This document shows, in pieces, positions 5,881 through 11,369 of a stretch of 11,369 nucleotides of DNA. Position 1 is the stretch's first letter. Every line of letters starts with the position of its first letter. The stretch comes from JBEKSX01 sp049516635 (lineage in GTDB: Bacteria; Bacteroidota; Ignavibacteria; Tepidaquicellales; OLB5). The translations under genes were made by a program, and so were the position numbers. The stretch lies in assembly GCA_049516635.1 (NCBI GenBank), contig JBEKSX010000093.1:1-11369 (forward strand), in the 5' to 3' direction. The notes under the pieces are model-generated. The model was not told the DNA's origin, searched no databases, and worked only from the letters and a program-made list of their open reading frames with translations.

Positions 5881-6898
5881 GTTTGTAGAAGTACACACCG
5901 CTTGCCCAATTGGATGCATCAACTTCCACATTATAACTGCCGGCTTTTACAAACCCATTGGCGATCACTGCAATTTCGTTTCCTATCATATCATAAACTT
6001 TCAAGCTTACGTTCCCATCTTTGGGAATGGAAAAATGTATATTAGTGGTCGGGTTGAACGGGTTCGGATAATTCTGTGATAAAGAATAATCAGCCGGGAT
6101 TTCGTTGTTATGTGTTACGCCTAACGGGAGGGTTACCGCTTGTTTTCGTGTTTGCTGGACATAATCTCCGGAGTTCAATGCGCCGCCGGTAACAAAATAA
6201 ATAAAAACGTTTGCACTGCAATTATCTGCTACCCATGCATTATCTAAAGTTGTTGTCCACGATGCTGTCTTAACCGTGTTACCCGCCCAGCTTCCCGTGC
6301 TCAATACTTCACCGGCTGCCCCGTTTACCATGTTCCTTACTACCCAGTTATGCTCGCAATATGTGCATGTTACCTCTGGGCAATAATTATAATTTGATTG
6401 TGTACACCATAGATGATCTTCTGTAATTACAAAATTAATATTACAGGCTGTGTCAATTTGTCTTTGTGATGTGACATTAGCTGTAACCTGCAGCTGGCGT
6501 GTCGAAGAATTGTAGGATTTGGTAATTGCTATGCTCACTCCGGGTATAAGTGTATTTGTCTGTATAACAACAGGGTTATTCCACGTTGTCCAGGCAATGA
6601 TACCATTTCTTCTTCCAATTACTCCTGATGGATATGCACTAAATCCTAATAGACTAAGAATATTATTTCCGTTGAAATTAGCGTAGGGGTCGACTCCTCC
6701 GCCATGGTATGCCAATACCATTGTGTTCGGGAAGTTTGTTAGGACATTTTCTGCGGAAAGTTCACCGCAAGGGCAATACCCGCACCAAGCACCTGTGCAG
6801 AACTCTAGAAGAACGTTGTTTTGTTCAGCATAGGTATTAATGTTGTAAAAACCCATTAATAATACCACCGAACAAGCAAGTAATAGTATTTTTTTCAT
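5831..6898 (-). CDS. Exported Omp28-related thioredoxin-fold protein with CGYCPC motif and extra Cys cluster, T9SS sorting domain (clade B)
   Basis: The 355-residue product begins with a signal peptide (cleavage near TYA-E at 24). The mature protein opens with NNVLLEFCTGAW and CGYC at 39-42, plus cysteines at 34 and 44. A candidate cis-proline is at 90 (AYPS). YHGGGVDPYANFN (64-76) and HNWVVRNMVNG (183-193) are family motifs. Four cysteines at 165, 173, 178 and 181 sit in an insert just before HNWVV and are also in the 7215-8279 protein. The sorting tail spans 276-355. The ATG has a good Shine-Dalgarno element (AAAGGAGAT, about 8 bases upstream). The body is a close paralogue of 7215-8279, but the last 16 codons are of the ETKKMMLIK type shared with 2895 and 4384. 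It is probably a surface-exposed thiol/disulfide or metal-binding protein; this is inference. Confidence 0.93.
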   Translation of the reverse strand: MKKILLLACSVVLLMGFYNINTYAEQNNVLLEFCTGAWCGYCPCGELSAENVLTNFPNTMVLAYHGGGVDPYANFNGNNILSLLGFSAYPSGVIGRRNGIIAWTTWNNPVVIQTNTLIPGVSIAITKSYNSSTRQLQVTANVTSQRQIDTACNINFVITEDHLWCTQSNYNYCPEVTCTYCEHNWVVRNMVNGAAGEVLSTGSWAGNTVKTASWTTTLDNAWVADNCSANVFIYFVTGGALNSGDYVQQTRKQAVTLPLGVTHNNEIPADYSLSQNYPNPFNPTTNIHFSIPKDGNVSLKVYDMIGNEIAVIANGFVKAGSYNVEVDASNWASGVYFYKLTAGSFVETKKMMLIK

Positions 6899-6967
6899 TT
6901 TTTAAGATCTCCTTTATATATTTATAAATTTTGTAATATACTTTTTCAGCATAATATAATAAAACAA

Positions 6968-6973
6968 ATTATA
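6968..6973 (-). promoter_or_regulatory. Candidate -10 box of the 5831-6898 gene
   Basis: TATAAT on the minus strand, about 70 bases upstream of the ATG, lies in a segment nearly identical to that upstream of the paralogue (8362-8367). No convincing -35 box is found at the usual distance. Conservation between the two copies partly reflects recent duplication. Confidence 0.35.
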
Positions 6974-7077
6974 AAAAGAATCAATGCTTAAGGGAACTCA
7001 AATACTGATTCAAAATTACAATATTGTAAAAACAACAGTTTAAAGGGCTAGATTAATTGTTCCGCTGTAAACGATCT

Positions 7078-7146
7078 AAAACAAAGGCTGTCTCAATAAA
7101 TTTCTCTGGTCTTTTCACTCCCTGAGAATGTTATATCAGACAGCCT
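7078..7146 (-). terminator. Long-loop terminator of the 7215-8279 gene
   Basis: AGGCTGTCT (7085-7093) and AGACAGCCT (7138-7146) form a perfect 9-bp stem, followed on the minus strand by TTTGTTTT. The 44-base loop contains a possible inner stem (TTCTC 7102-7106 with GAGAA 7124-7128). The same structure follows the 8604-10463 gene. It is unrelated to the GGGCGTTC terminators of the left half. Confidence 0.75.
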
Positions 7147-7214
7147 CCGTAAATAATTCATGACCAAATTCATACAACCAGTAATAACTATATGGCCGCA
7201 TGAACCGGTAATTT

Positions 7215-8279
7215 CTATTTTATCAGCAGCATCTTTCTCACAGCGTTAAAATCGTTTGCCGTGAGTTTATAGAAATACACGCCGCTTGCCCAATTAGATG
7301 CATCAACTTCCACATTATAATTACCGGCTTTTACAAACCCATTGATATAAACCGCAGTTTCTTTTCCTATCATATCATAAACCTTCAAGGTTACATTTCC
7401 GTCCTTAGGTGCAGAAAAATGTATATTCGTAGTCGGGTTAAACGGGTTCGGATAATTTTGCAATAACGAATATTCAACAGGGATTTCGTTGTTATGTGTT
7501 ACGCCTAATGGCCCGGTAACAGATTGCACCTTTGTTTGCTGTACATAGCTTTCGGTGTTCAGTTCTCCGTTAACAAAATAAACAAAAACGTTTGCGTTGC
7601 AATTATCTGCTACCCATGCATTATCTATAGTTGTTGTCCACGATGCTGACTTAACTGTATTAGCCGCCCAGCTTCCGGTGCTTAAAACTTCACCTGTAGC
7701 TCCGTTTACCATATTTCGAACTACCCAGTTATGCTCGCAATATGTGCATGATACCTTAGTGCAATAATTATAATTTGCTTGTGTACACCATAGATGATCT
7801 TCAGTAATAACTAAATTGATATTGCATGCAGTATCGATCTGCCTCATCGATGTTATGTTTGCTGTAACCTGCATCTGCCGTGTCGATGAGTTGTATGATT
7901 TGGTGACAGCGATACTCACACCCGGTTCAACTGTATTTGATTGAAAAACAAGAGGGTTATACCAACCTGTCCAATTTACAGTTCCTGTTCTTCTTCCGAT
8001 TACACCGGTAGGATACGCACCAAATTCTAATAGACTAAGAATATTATTTCCATTGAAATTAGCGTAGGGGTCGACGCCTCCGCCATGGTATGCCAATATC
8101 ATTGTATTTGGCAAATTTCGCTGAATAATTTCCGCAGAAAGTTCACCGCAAGGGCAATACCCGCACCATGTACCTGTGCAGAATTCAAGAAGAACGTTGT
8201 TGCCTGTTTGAGCATAAGCATTATTATTGTAAAAACAGCATAATACAATAGAACAAGCAAATAATAATATATTTTTCAT
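7215..8279 (-). CDS. Exported Omp28-related thioredoxin-fold protein with CGYCPC motif, hybrid tail, T9SS sorting domain (clade B)
   Basis: A 354-residue close paralogue of 5831-6898. A signal peptide ends near AYA-Q at 24. CGYC is at 39-42 with cysteines 34 and 44, and a candidate cis-proline at 90 (AYPT). The same DPYANFN and HNWVVRNMVNG motifs are present, and the four-cysteine cluster (165, 173, 178, 181) is kept despite substitutions around it. The sorting tail covers 275-354. Up to VDASNWASGVYFYK it follows its clade B sister, but the last residues (ANDFNAVRKMLLIK) and the whole 3' UTR with terminator match the clade A gene at 8604, so this is a recombinant. Its leader carries two tandem Shine-Dalgarno-like units. 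The role is the same as inferred for its sister: a T9SS-exported surface protein with a possible thiol-redox function. Confidence 0.93.
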   Translation of the reverse strand: MKNILLFACSIVLCCFYNNNAYAQTGNNVLLEFCTGTWCGYCPCGELSAEIIQRNLPNTMILAYHGGGVDPYANFNGNNILSLLEFGAYPTGVIGRRTGTVNWTGWYNPLVFQSNTVEPGVSIAVTKSYNSSTRQMQVTANITSMRQIDTACNINLVITEDHLWCTQANYNYCTKVSCTYCEHNWVVRNMVNGATGEVLSTGSWAANTVKSASWTTTIDNAWVADNCNANVFVYFVNGELNTESYVQQTKVQSVTGPLGVTHNNEIPVEYSLLQNYPNPFNPTTNIHFSAPKDGNVTLKVYDMIGKETAVYINGFVKAGNYNVEVDASNWASGVYFYKLTANDFNAVRKMLLIK

Positions 8280-8282
8280 TTT

Positions 8283-8314
8283 AAGATTCCCTTTATATAA
8301 GGTCTCCTTTATAT
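8283..8314 (-). repeat. Tandem 16-bp duplication of the ribosome-binding region
   Basis: Units 8283-8298 and 8299-8314 match at 13 of 16 positions. On the minus strand they read ATATAAAGGAGACCTT (distal) and ATATAAAGGGAATCTT (next to the ATG). The sister gene at 5831 has a single unit (6904-6919) with GGAG. The unit in working position here therefore has GGGA, while the GGAG-bearing unit is 16 bases farther away. Confidence 0.75.
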
Positions 8315-8361
8315 ATTTATCAATTTTACTATATACATTTCATCATAATATAATAAAACAA

Positions 8362-8367
8362 ATTATA
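8362..8367 (-). promoter_or_regulatory. Candidate -10 box of the 7215-8279 gene
   Basis: TATAAT on the minus strand in the segment conserved with 6968-6973, about 85 bases upstream of the ATG. A -35 box is not obvious. Confidence 0.35.
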
Positions 8368-8465
8368 AAAAGAATCAATATTTAGGGGGCTCGAATAAGG
8401 ATTCCTTATTGTAGTTTTATGATAATAGAGGTTAAGAAAAGAGATTTTTGAGCTGTGAACTAAAT

Positions 8466-8535
8466 AAAACAAAGGCTGTCTCAAATTAAATTCCCCGGTC
8501 TTTTCACTCCCTGAGAATGGCATATCAGACAGCCT
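8466..8535 (-). terminator. Long-loop terminator of the 8604-10463 gene
   Basis: AGGCTGTCT (8473-8481) and AGACAGCCT (8527-8535) form a perfect 9-bp stem, followed on the minus strand by TTTGTTTT. The 45-base loop keeps a 23-base identical core (8497-8519, equal to 7108-7130). The inner stem is retained with a G-U pair replacing one A-U pair. Confidence 0.75.
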
Positions 8536-8603
8536 CCGTAAATAATTAATGACCAAATTCATACAACCCGTATAAATGATACAGCCGCATGAACTGGTAA
8601 TTT

Positions 8604-10463
8604 CTATTTTATCAGCAGCATCTTTCTCACAGCGTTAAAATCGTTCGCCGTAAGTTTATAGAAGTACACACCGCTTGCAAGATTAGAAGCATCAAATTGC
8701 GCTTCGTAATATCCCGCTTTGCCGAAACCGTTATATATCTCTGCAACTTCGTTTCCTAATATATCATATACTCTGATGTTGATATTTCCGCTTTTTGGTA
8801 AAGCGAATTTTATCTTTGTTGCAGGATTGAACGGGTTCGGATAGTTTTGTTCCAGTGAATATGTTTTTGGGACTTCTGTATTCAAATTCCTGATACCGAT
8901 CGCGGGAATAGTATCCCATTGAGCGGCTTCTATTATTACATTATTGATGGGTATCTGCGGAGAAGGATTTCCTCCCGTGTAAGCACCGTTGCCTGAACCC
9001 TGCCATCTCTGGAAATACCATGTCTGGTTGTTGTACTGGAGCTGCGTAGGAGAAATAGAAAGATTCGCAACTGATCCCGAGTCATAGAAAACATTTCCGC
9101 CTGTGATAGTCGCAGGAATACCTGACGGTGTTATCGAAGAAATCAACTTGAACTGGACCTTATAATTAACGGTAAAAGCGCTCATCAGGGCTGTGATGGT
9201 CACGTTATGTACCGTATCTCCCGCATCGCTCCAGCTCTGGAATAAATATCTGGTTGAACCGAATGTCTGAGGAGAGATCGCAGCAAGTATATGTGTAGAA
9301 CCGATATCCCACATGAAGAACTGTGTGCTCGAATAAGTAACATTATCAACCTTAAACTGCAGGGCGGGTCTGTTCGGGCCCACATAGATGTAATTTTTGC
9401 CTACAAGATAAGTGACGGTGGTTTTGTGTACCTTTCCGCTTGCACTTGTACCCGTAACTATAATTGTGTACGACCCTACAGGAACGCTTGAACTCGAATT
9501 TACCTGAAGAGTAGCCGAACCCGGAAAAGTGCTTATGACATTTCCTGATGGAAATGACGTTGTGATCCCGGAAGTCGGTGGATCCACCGATGCTGTGAGT
9601 GTTACCGGCGAATTATAACCCGAAGCGACATACGGTACCTGTATGGTAAATGTTCCGCTCTGGCTCTGTCCCTGTGTGACAACTTTGAAGCCAGGGTTGG
9701 GAAGCATGGTAAAGTTGGCAGTTAAAAGTGCGGCACCGAGAATTTCTTTATTTCCCGACTGTACAAAGACCATCGGTCTTATCTCACCCGACACCCAGAT
9801 GGGGTCCATCTTGAATCTTTTCTCTACAATGTATGTCTGACCCGGATAGAGAACCAGGGGTGTACCATTGCCGTTCGGCAGCATCTTACGCATGACATCG
9901 TAGAAGTCAGTCTCGCCATTCGTCCCCGGAGGCGAAGAATAATGTATATGCTTTTCTATTACCGCAAATTGTATGGTTACGCTCGGGCTCGAAAGCAGGG
10001 CTTCGCAAAATACTATTGCTCTTACCATAACGCTGTCTGCAAATGTACTGTCCTGAACAATGATCGTTACCGGGCTTAGTATATCTTTTCTCTGATTGAA
10101 GAAACCCAGCAATTGTGATTGTGAATAAGCCGGATCACATTGAATAATCCCGTCGAATTTTGCCTGCGGGATATAACTGACACCATAATACGACCTGCGA
10201 AGCTCATTATCACCCGAATTGTAATTGTACATGGGATCGAGCCCCGCTACGGGCCAGTTCTGATGATAACTGATACCGACTATCCTGTCCGGGTCCTGTG
10301 ATGAAAGAAATGCATCCATTATGGGATTGTTCTGGGCACAGGGTCCGCAGGTTGCGCTGGTAAAACGTTCGACCAGTACCATCCTGTCTCCTGACATTGT
10401 GATTATAGAAGATAAAAACAATGAGATGAACAGTACGGCTAAAAATGTGCATAATGTTTTCAT
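8604..10463 (-). CDS. Exported multidomain Omp28-related protein with Ig-like and InlB-type repeats and T9SS sorting domain (clade A)
   Basis: The 619-residue product has a signal peptide (about 1-24). A thioredoxin-like domain starts at MVLVERFTSAT with CGPC at 39-42, YHQNWPVAGLDPMYNYN at 66-82 and a candidate cis-proline at 99. The Omp28-type region (SSPPGTNGET, DPIWV, FVQSGNKE) runs to about 248. Residues 258-354 resemble the Ig-like beta domains of secreted proteins (TFTIQV, SPVTLTAS, PVGSYTIIVTGTS). Residues 356-440 and 442-515 look like two divergent InlB-B/bacterial-repeat units, each with a Y[LF]FQ.W core. The T9SS tail is 540-619, ending VRKMLLIK. No Shine-Dalgarno element is seen; the ATG at 10461-10463 is chosen because it opens the signal peptide. 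It is transcribed toward the rest of the array and ends in its own terminator. The extra domains suggest extended surface display or binding, which is inferred. Confidence 0.92.
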   Translation of the reverse strand: MKTLCTFLAVLFISLFLSSIITMSGDRMVLVERFTSATCGPCAQNNPIMDAFLSSQDPDRIVGISYHQNWPVAGLDPMYNYNSGDNELRRSYYGVSYIPQAKFDGIIQCDPAYSQSQLLGFFNQRKDILSPVTIIVQDSTFADSVMVRAIVFCEALLSSPSVTIQFAVIEKHIHYSSPPGTNGETDFYDVMRKMLPNGNGTPLVLYPGQTYIVEKRFKMDPIWVSGEIRPMVFVQSGNKEILGAALLTANFTMLPNPGFKVVTQGQSQSGTFTIQVPYVASGYNSPVTLTASVDPPTSGITTSFPSGNVISTFPGSATLQVNSSSSVPVGSYTIIVTGTSASGKVHKTTVTYLVGKNYIYVGPNRPALQFKVDNVTYSSTQFFMWDIGSTHILAAISPQTFGSTRYLFQSWSDAGDTVHNVTITALMSAFTVNYKVQFKLISSITPSGIPATITGGNVFYDSGSVANLSISPTQLQYNNQTWYFQRWQGSGNGAYTGGNPSPQIPINNVIIEAAQWDTIPAIGIRNLNTEVPKTYSLEQNYPNPFNPATKIKFALPKSGNINIRVYDILGNEVAEIYNGFGKAGYYEAQFDASNLASGVYFYKLTANDFNAVRKMLLIK

Positions 10464-10522
10464 ATTACTGAGGGTTTTATTTATAAATATGGGTTATAAT
10501 ATGCAATTATAATATTTAATAA

Positions 10523-10580
10523 AATGTAAATTTTCACACACTGGAACGTGACGGGATGCCAGTCAGAATAAATTTACATT
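10523..10580 (-). terminator. Long inverted repeat, possible terminator of the 10613-11050 ORF
   Basis: AATGTAAATTT (10523-10533) and AAATTTACATT (10570-10580) are perfect 11-bp arms. After symmetric 6-base internal loops, ACTGG (10540-10544) and CCAGT (10559-10563) pair around a 14-base loop. On the minus strand TTATTAAAT follows, which is a poor T-run. It lies between the stop at 10613 and the start at 10463. It could be a terminator, or the folded remnant of a small repeat element. Confidence 0.45.
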
Positions 10581-10612
10581 AAAGGTTTTTCTTGCTCTTG
10601 TAAAAGGAAAAA

Positions 10613-11050
10613 TTAATTTATTTGGTTTTGCATAAATTCCTGATTTCGGGAAGAGACAATGCCGGAATCAATCAAACCTTCGGCCAGCGCCAATTCCATC
10701 AACGCTGTTACCGTTGCTCCATGCTGGGTAACCGCGCGCAATTCAGGATCAACCGCCTGAGAAAAATAATAACCTTTTACCGCACCGATTTCCGGCGTCA
10801 GATCTTCCTGCTCAAAAAGAAGTTTTCTCAACCCCGTCAAATCGGTTGCCGTTCTGGGACAAAAAGAGTAGCACTTGCCATCTTCAAGATCACAGCCATG
10901 CAACTGCACTGTCCGGTCATGATATATAACCTGATAAGGACAGAGGCCTACGCAGGCACCGCAACCAGTGCACAATCCTTCATCCAACACGTATTTTTTC
11001 AGAAAATTCTGACTTTTTGCTTTAACACCCAAACCTATTCCCATTCTCAC
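10613..11050 (-). CDS. N-terminal remnant of a coenzyme F420 hydrogenase/dehydrogenase beta-subunit-type iron-sulfur protein, 3'-truncated
   Basis: The 145-residue ORF has a first 4Fe-4S-type motif C-x2-C-x2-C-x3-CP (Cys 27, 30, 33, 37) and further cysteines at 53, 60 and 64 ending CPRT. GYYFSQAVDPELR and QHGATVTALMELALAEGLIDSGIV follow; this order matches the start of the FrhB/FdhB beta-subunit family, which carries electrons between Fe-S clusters and flavin in hydrogenases and formate dehydrogenases. Members are usually several hundred residues long. Here the similarity stops near residue 134, and about ten unrelated residues lead to a stop, so the flavin-binding remainder is missing. The start may be GTG (11048-11050) or ATG (11042-11044), neither with a clear Shine-Dalgarno element. 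No partner subunit is in the window. It is probably non-functional, though an independent small ferredoxin-like product cannot be excluded. Confidence 0.75.
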   Translation of the reverse strand: MRMGIGLGVKAKSQNFLKKYVLDEGLCTGCGACVGLCPYQVIYHDRTVQLHGCDLEDGKCYSFCPRTATDLTGLRKLLFEQEDLTPEIGAVKGYYFSQAVDPELRAVTQHGATVTALMELALAEGLIDSGIVSSRNQEFMQNQIN

Positions 11051-11219
11051 TATTATAGAATTGTGCTTTTATATCCCATGATGATTTCTGAGGCAAGGAA
11101 ATGATACTGCTCAATGGAAAATATTTTAGCTGTAAACTATGCAAATTTATTAGAACAATTTAGTTATTTTAGACAATAGCCAAGGTAATTTAACATTTTA
11201 CATAAATATTTAAATGATG

Positions 11220-11248
11220 TTGACATCCGCTTCTTCTTGTATTATGTA
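11220..11248 (+). promoter_or_regulatory. Probable promoter of the tRNA-Asn gene
   Basis: A perfect TTGACA (11220-11225) lies 17 bases upstream of TATGTA (11243-11248), a weak -10. An alternative -10, TATTAT at 11240-11245, would leave only 14 bases. Transcription would begin roughly 15 bases before the tRNA. The preceding 11051-11219 is AT-rich and I see nothing else in it. Confidence 0.5.
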
Positions 11249-11269
11249 GCGCCAGCAAAAAATAAATAT

Positions 11270-11345
11270 TCCCCAGTAGCTCAGTCGGTAGAGCGGCTGG
11301 CTGTTAACCAGCATGTCCGTGGTTCGAGTCCGCGCTGGGGAGCCA
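11270..11345 (+). tRNA. tRNA-Asn, anticodon GUU, CCA encoded
   Basis: The full cloverleaf can be drawn. The acceptor arms are TCCCCAG (11270-11276) and CTGGGGA (11335-11341), with G as discriminator and an encoded CCA (11343-11345). The D stem is GCTC/GAGC. The anticodon stem is GCTGG/CCAGC with loop CTGTTAA, placing GTT at 11303-11305. The T stem is CGTGG/CCGCG (one G-U pair) with loop TTCGAGT. It is the only RNA gene seen and it is transcribed away from the array. Confidence 0.97.
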
Positions 11346-11369
11346 TTCTAGCAGAAAAGCCCTTTGGCG

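Larger units (their letters stand above)
6899..7287 (-). repeat. Duplicated intergenic block, copy 1 (5' leader, terminator and sorting-domain end)
   Basis: From the leader of the 5831-6898 gene to the last about 24 codons of the 7215-8279 gene, this stretch parallels 8280-8665 in order: Shine-Dalgarno element, TATAAT box, a long-loop terminator hairpin, 3' UTR and the tail end ANDFNAVRKMLLIK. Identity is highest in the TATAAT region, around the terminator and at the coding end, and lower between about 7020 and 7070. No gene is seen in 6899-7214. Confidence 0.8.
8280..8665 (-). repeat. Duplicated intergenic block, copy 2
   Basis: This is the counterpart of 6899-7287: leader of the 7215-8279 gene, terminator hairpin, 3' UTR and the last codons of the 8604-10463 gene. 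The bases just beyond the stop codons (7165-7214 and 8555-8603) are also similar. The small ORF that can be read through it on the minus strand (8329-8562) is not conserved in copy 1. No gene is supported between 8280 and 8603. Confidence 0.8.

Noticed and set aside
8329..8562. 77-codon minus-strand ORF between two array genes
   Set aside because: It runs through the long-loop terminator, and in the duplicated block (6899-7214) the same reading meets a stop after about 25 codons. It has no recognisable domain.
526..10463. One long operon of redox proteins
   Set aside because: Every complete gene is followed by a hairpin terminator and separated from the next by 140-430 bases of AT-rich DNA with promoter-like boxes.
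10622..11104. 160-codon plus-strand ORF
   Set aside because: It lies opposite the iron-sulfur ORF, whose cysteine motifs show which strand is coding. The plus-strand translation shows no family signature.
11270..11369. tRNA-Asn as the attachment site of an integrated island containing the array
   Set aside because: The tRNA's 3' end points away from the array, no integrase is present and no repeated tRNA 3' fragment was found in the window.

Overview
The window looks like chromosomal DNA from a Bacteroidota/Chlorobi-group (FCB) bacterium, most likely of Ignavibacteria type. Coding GC is modest and the intergenic DNA is very AT-rich. All six complete large genes encode exported proteins ending in the type IX secretion system (T9SS) C-terminal sorting domain, with its Q-NYPNPFNP start, VYD..GNE core, SGVYFY strand and basic KxxLxK end. 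The lineage is inferred from these protein signatures and not from a marker gene.

Layout: positions 1-10463 hold a head-to-tail array on the minus strand: a 5' fragment of one gene (1-301), then six complete genes (526-2583, 2895-3950, 4384-5472, 5831-6898, 7215-8279, 8604-10463). Each complete gene carries a signal peptide, a thioredoxin-like Omp28-related domain with a CxxC motif, and the T9SS tail. A hairpin terminator follows every complete gene and AT-rich promoter DNA precedes it, so these are stand-alone transcription units and not an operon. Two body clades are present. Clade A (526-2583, 2895-3950, 8604-10463) has CGPC and a PPG.NGET motif. Clade B (4384-5472, 5831-6898, 7215-8279) has CPWCPC or CGYCPC and a H[EN]WVVRNMVNG motif. 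Two genes add modules: Ig/anchor-J-like pieces in 526-2583, and an Ig-like domain plus two InlB-type repeats in 8604-10463.

The array shows repeated recombination. Gene 7215-8279 has the body of 5831-6898 joined to the tail, 3' UTR and terminator of 8604-10463, as expected of an unequal crossover within the sorting-domain coding region. Three genes of both clades share nearly identical 3' ends, including a second in-frame LIK-stop beyond their TAG stop. Short palindromic repeats sit in several 3' UTRs. In the 526-2583 gene and its downstream neighbour, a choice-of-anchor-J-like domain appears split across gene boundaries.

The right end differs. A minus-strand ORF (10613-11050) is the N-terminal part of a coenzyme F420 hydrogenase/dehydrogenase beta-subunit-type iron-sulfur protein, truncated at its 3' side. 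A plus-strand tRNA-Asn(GUU) with encoded CCA lies at 11270-11345. The array probably supplies the cell surface with several related redox-type or adhesin-like thioredoxin-fold proteins; their substrates cannot be read from the sequence.
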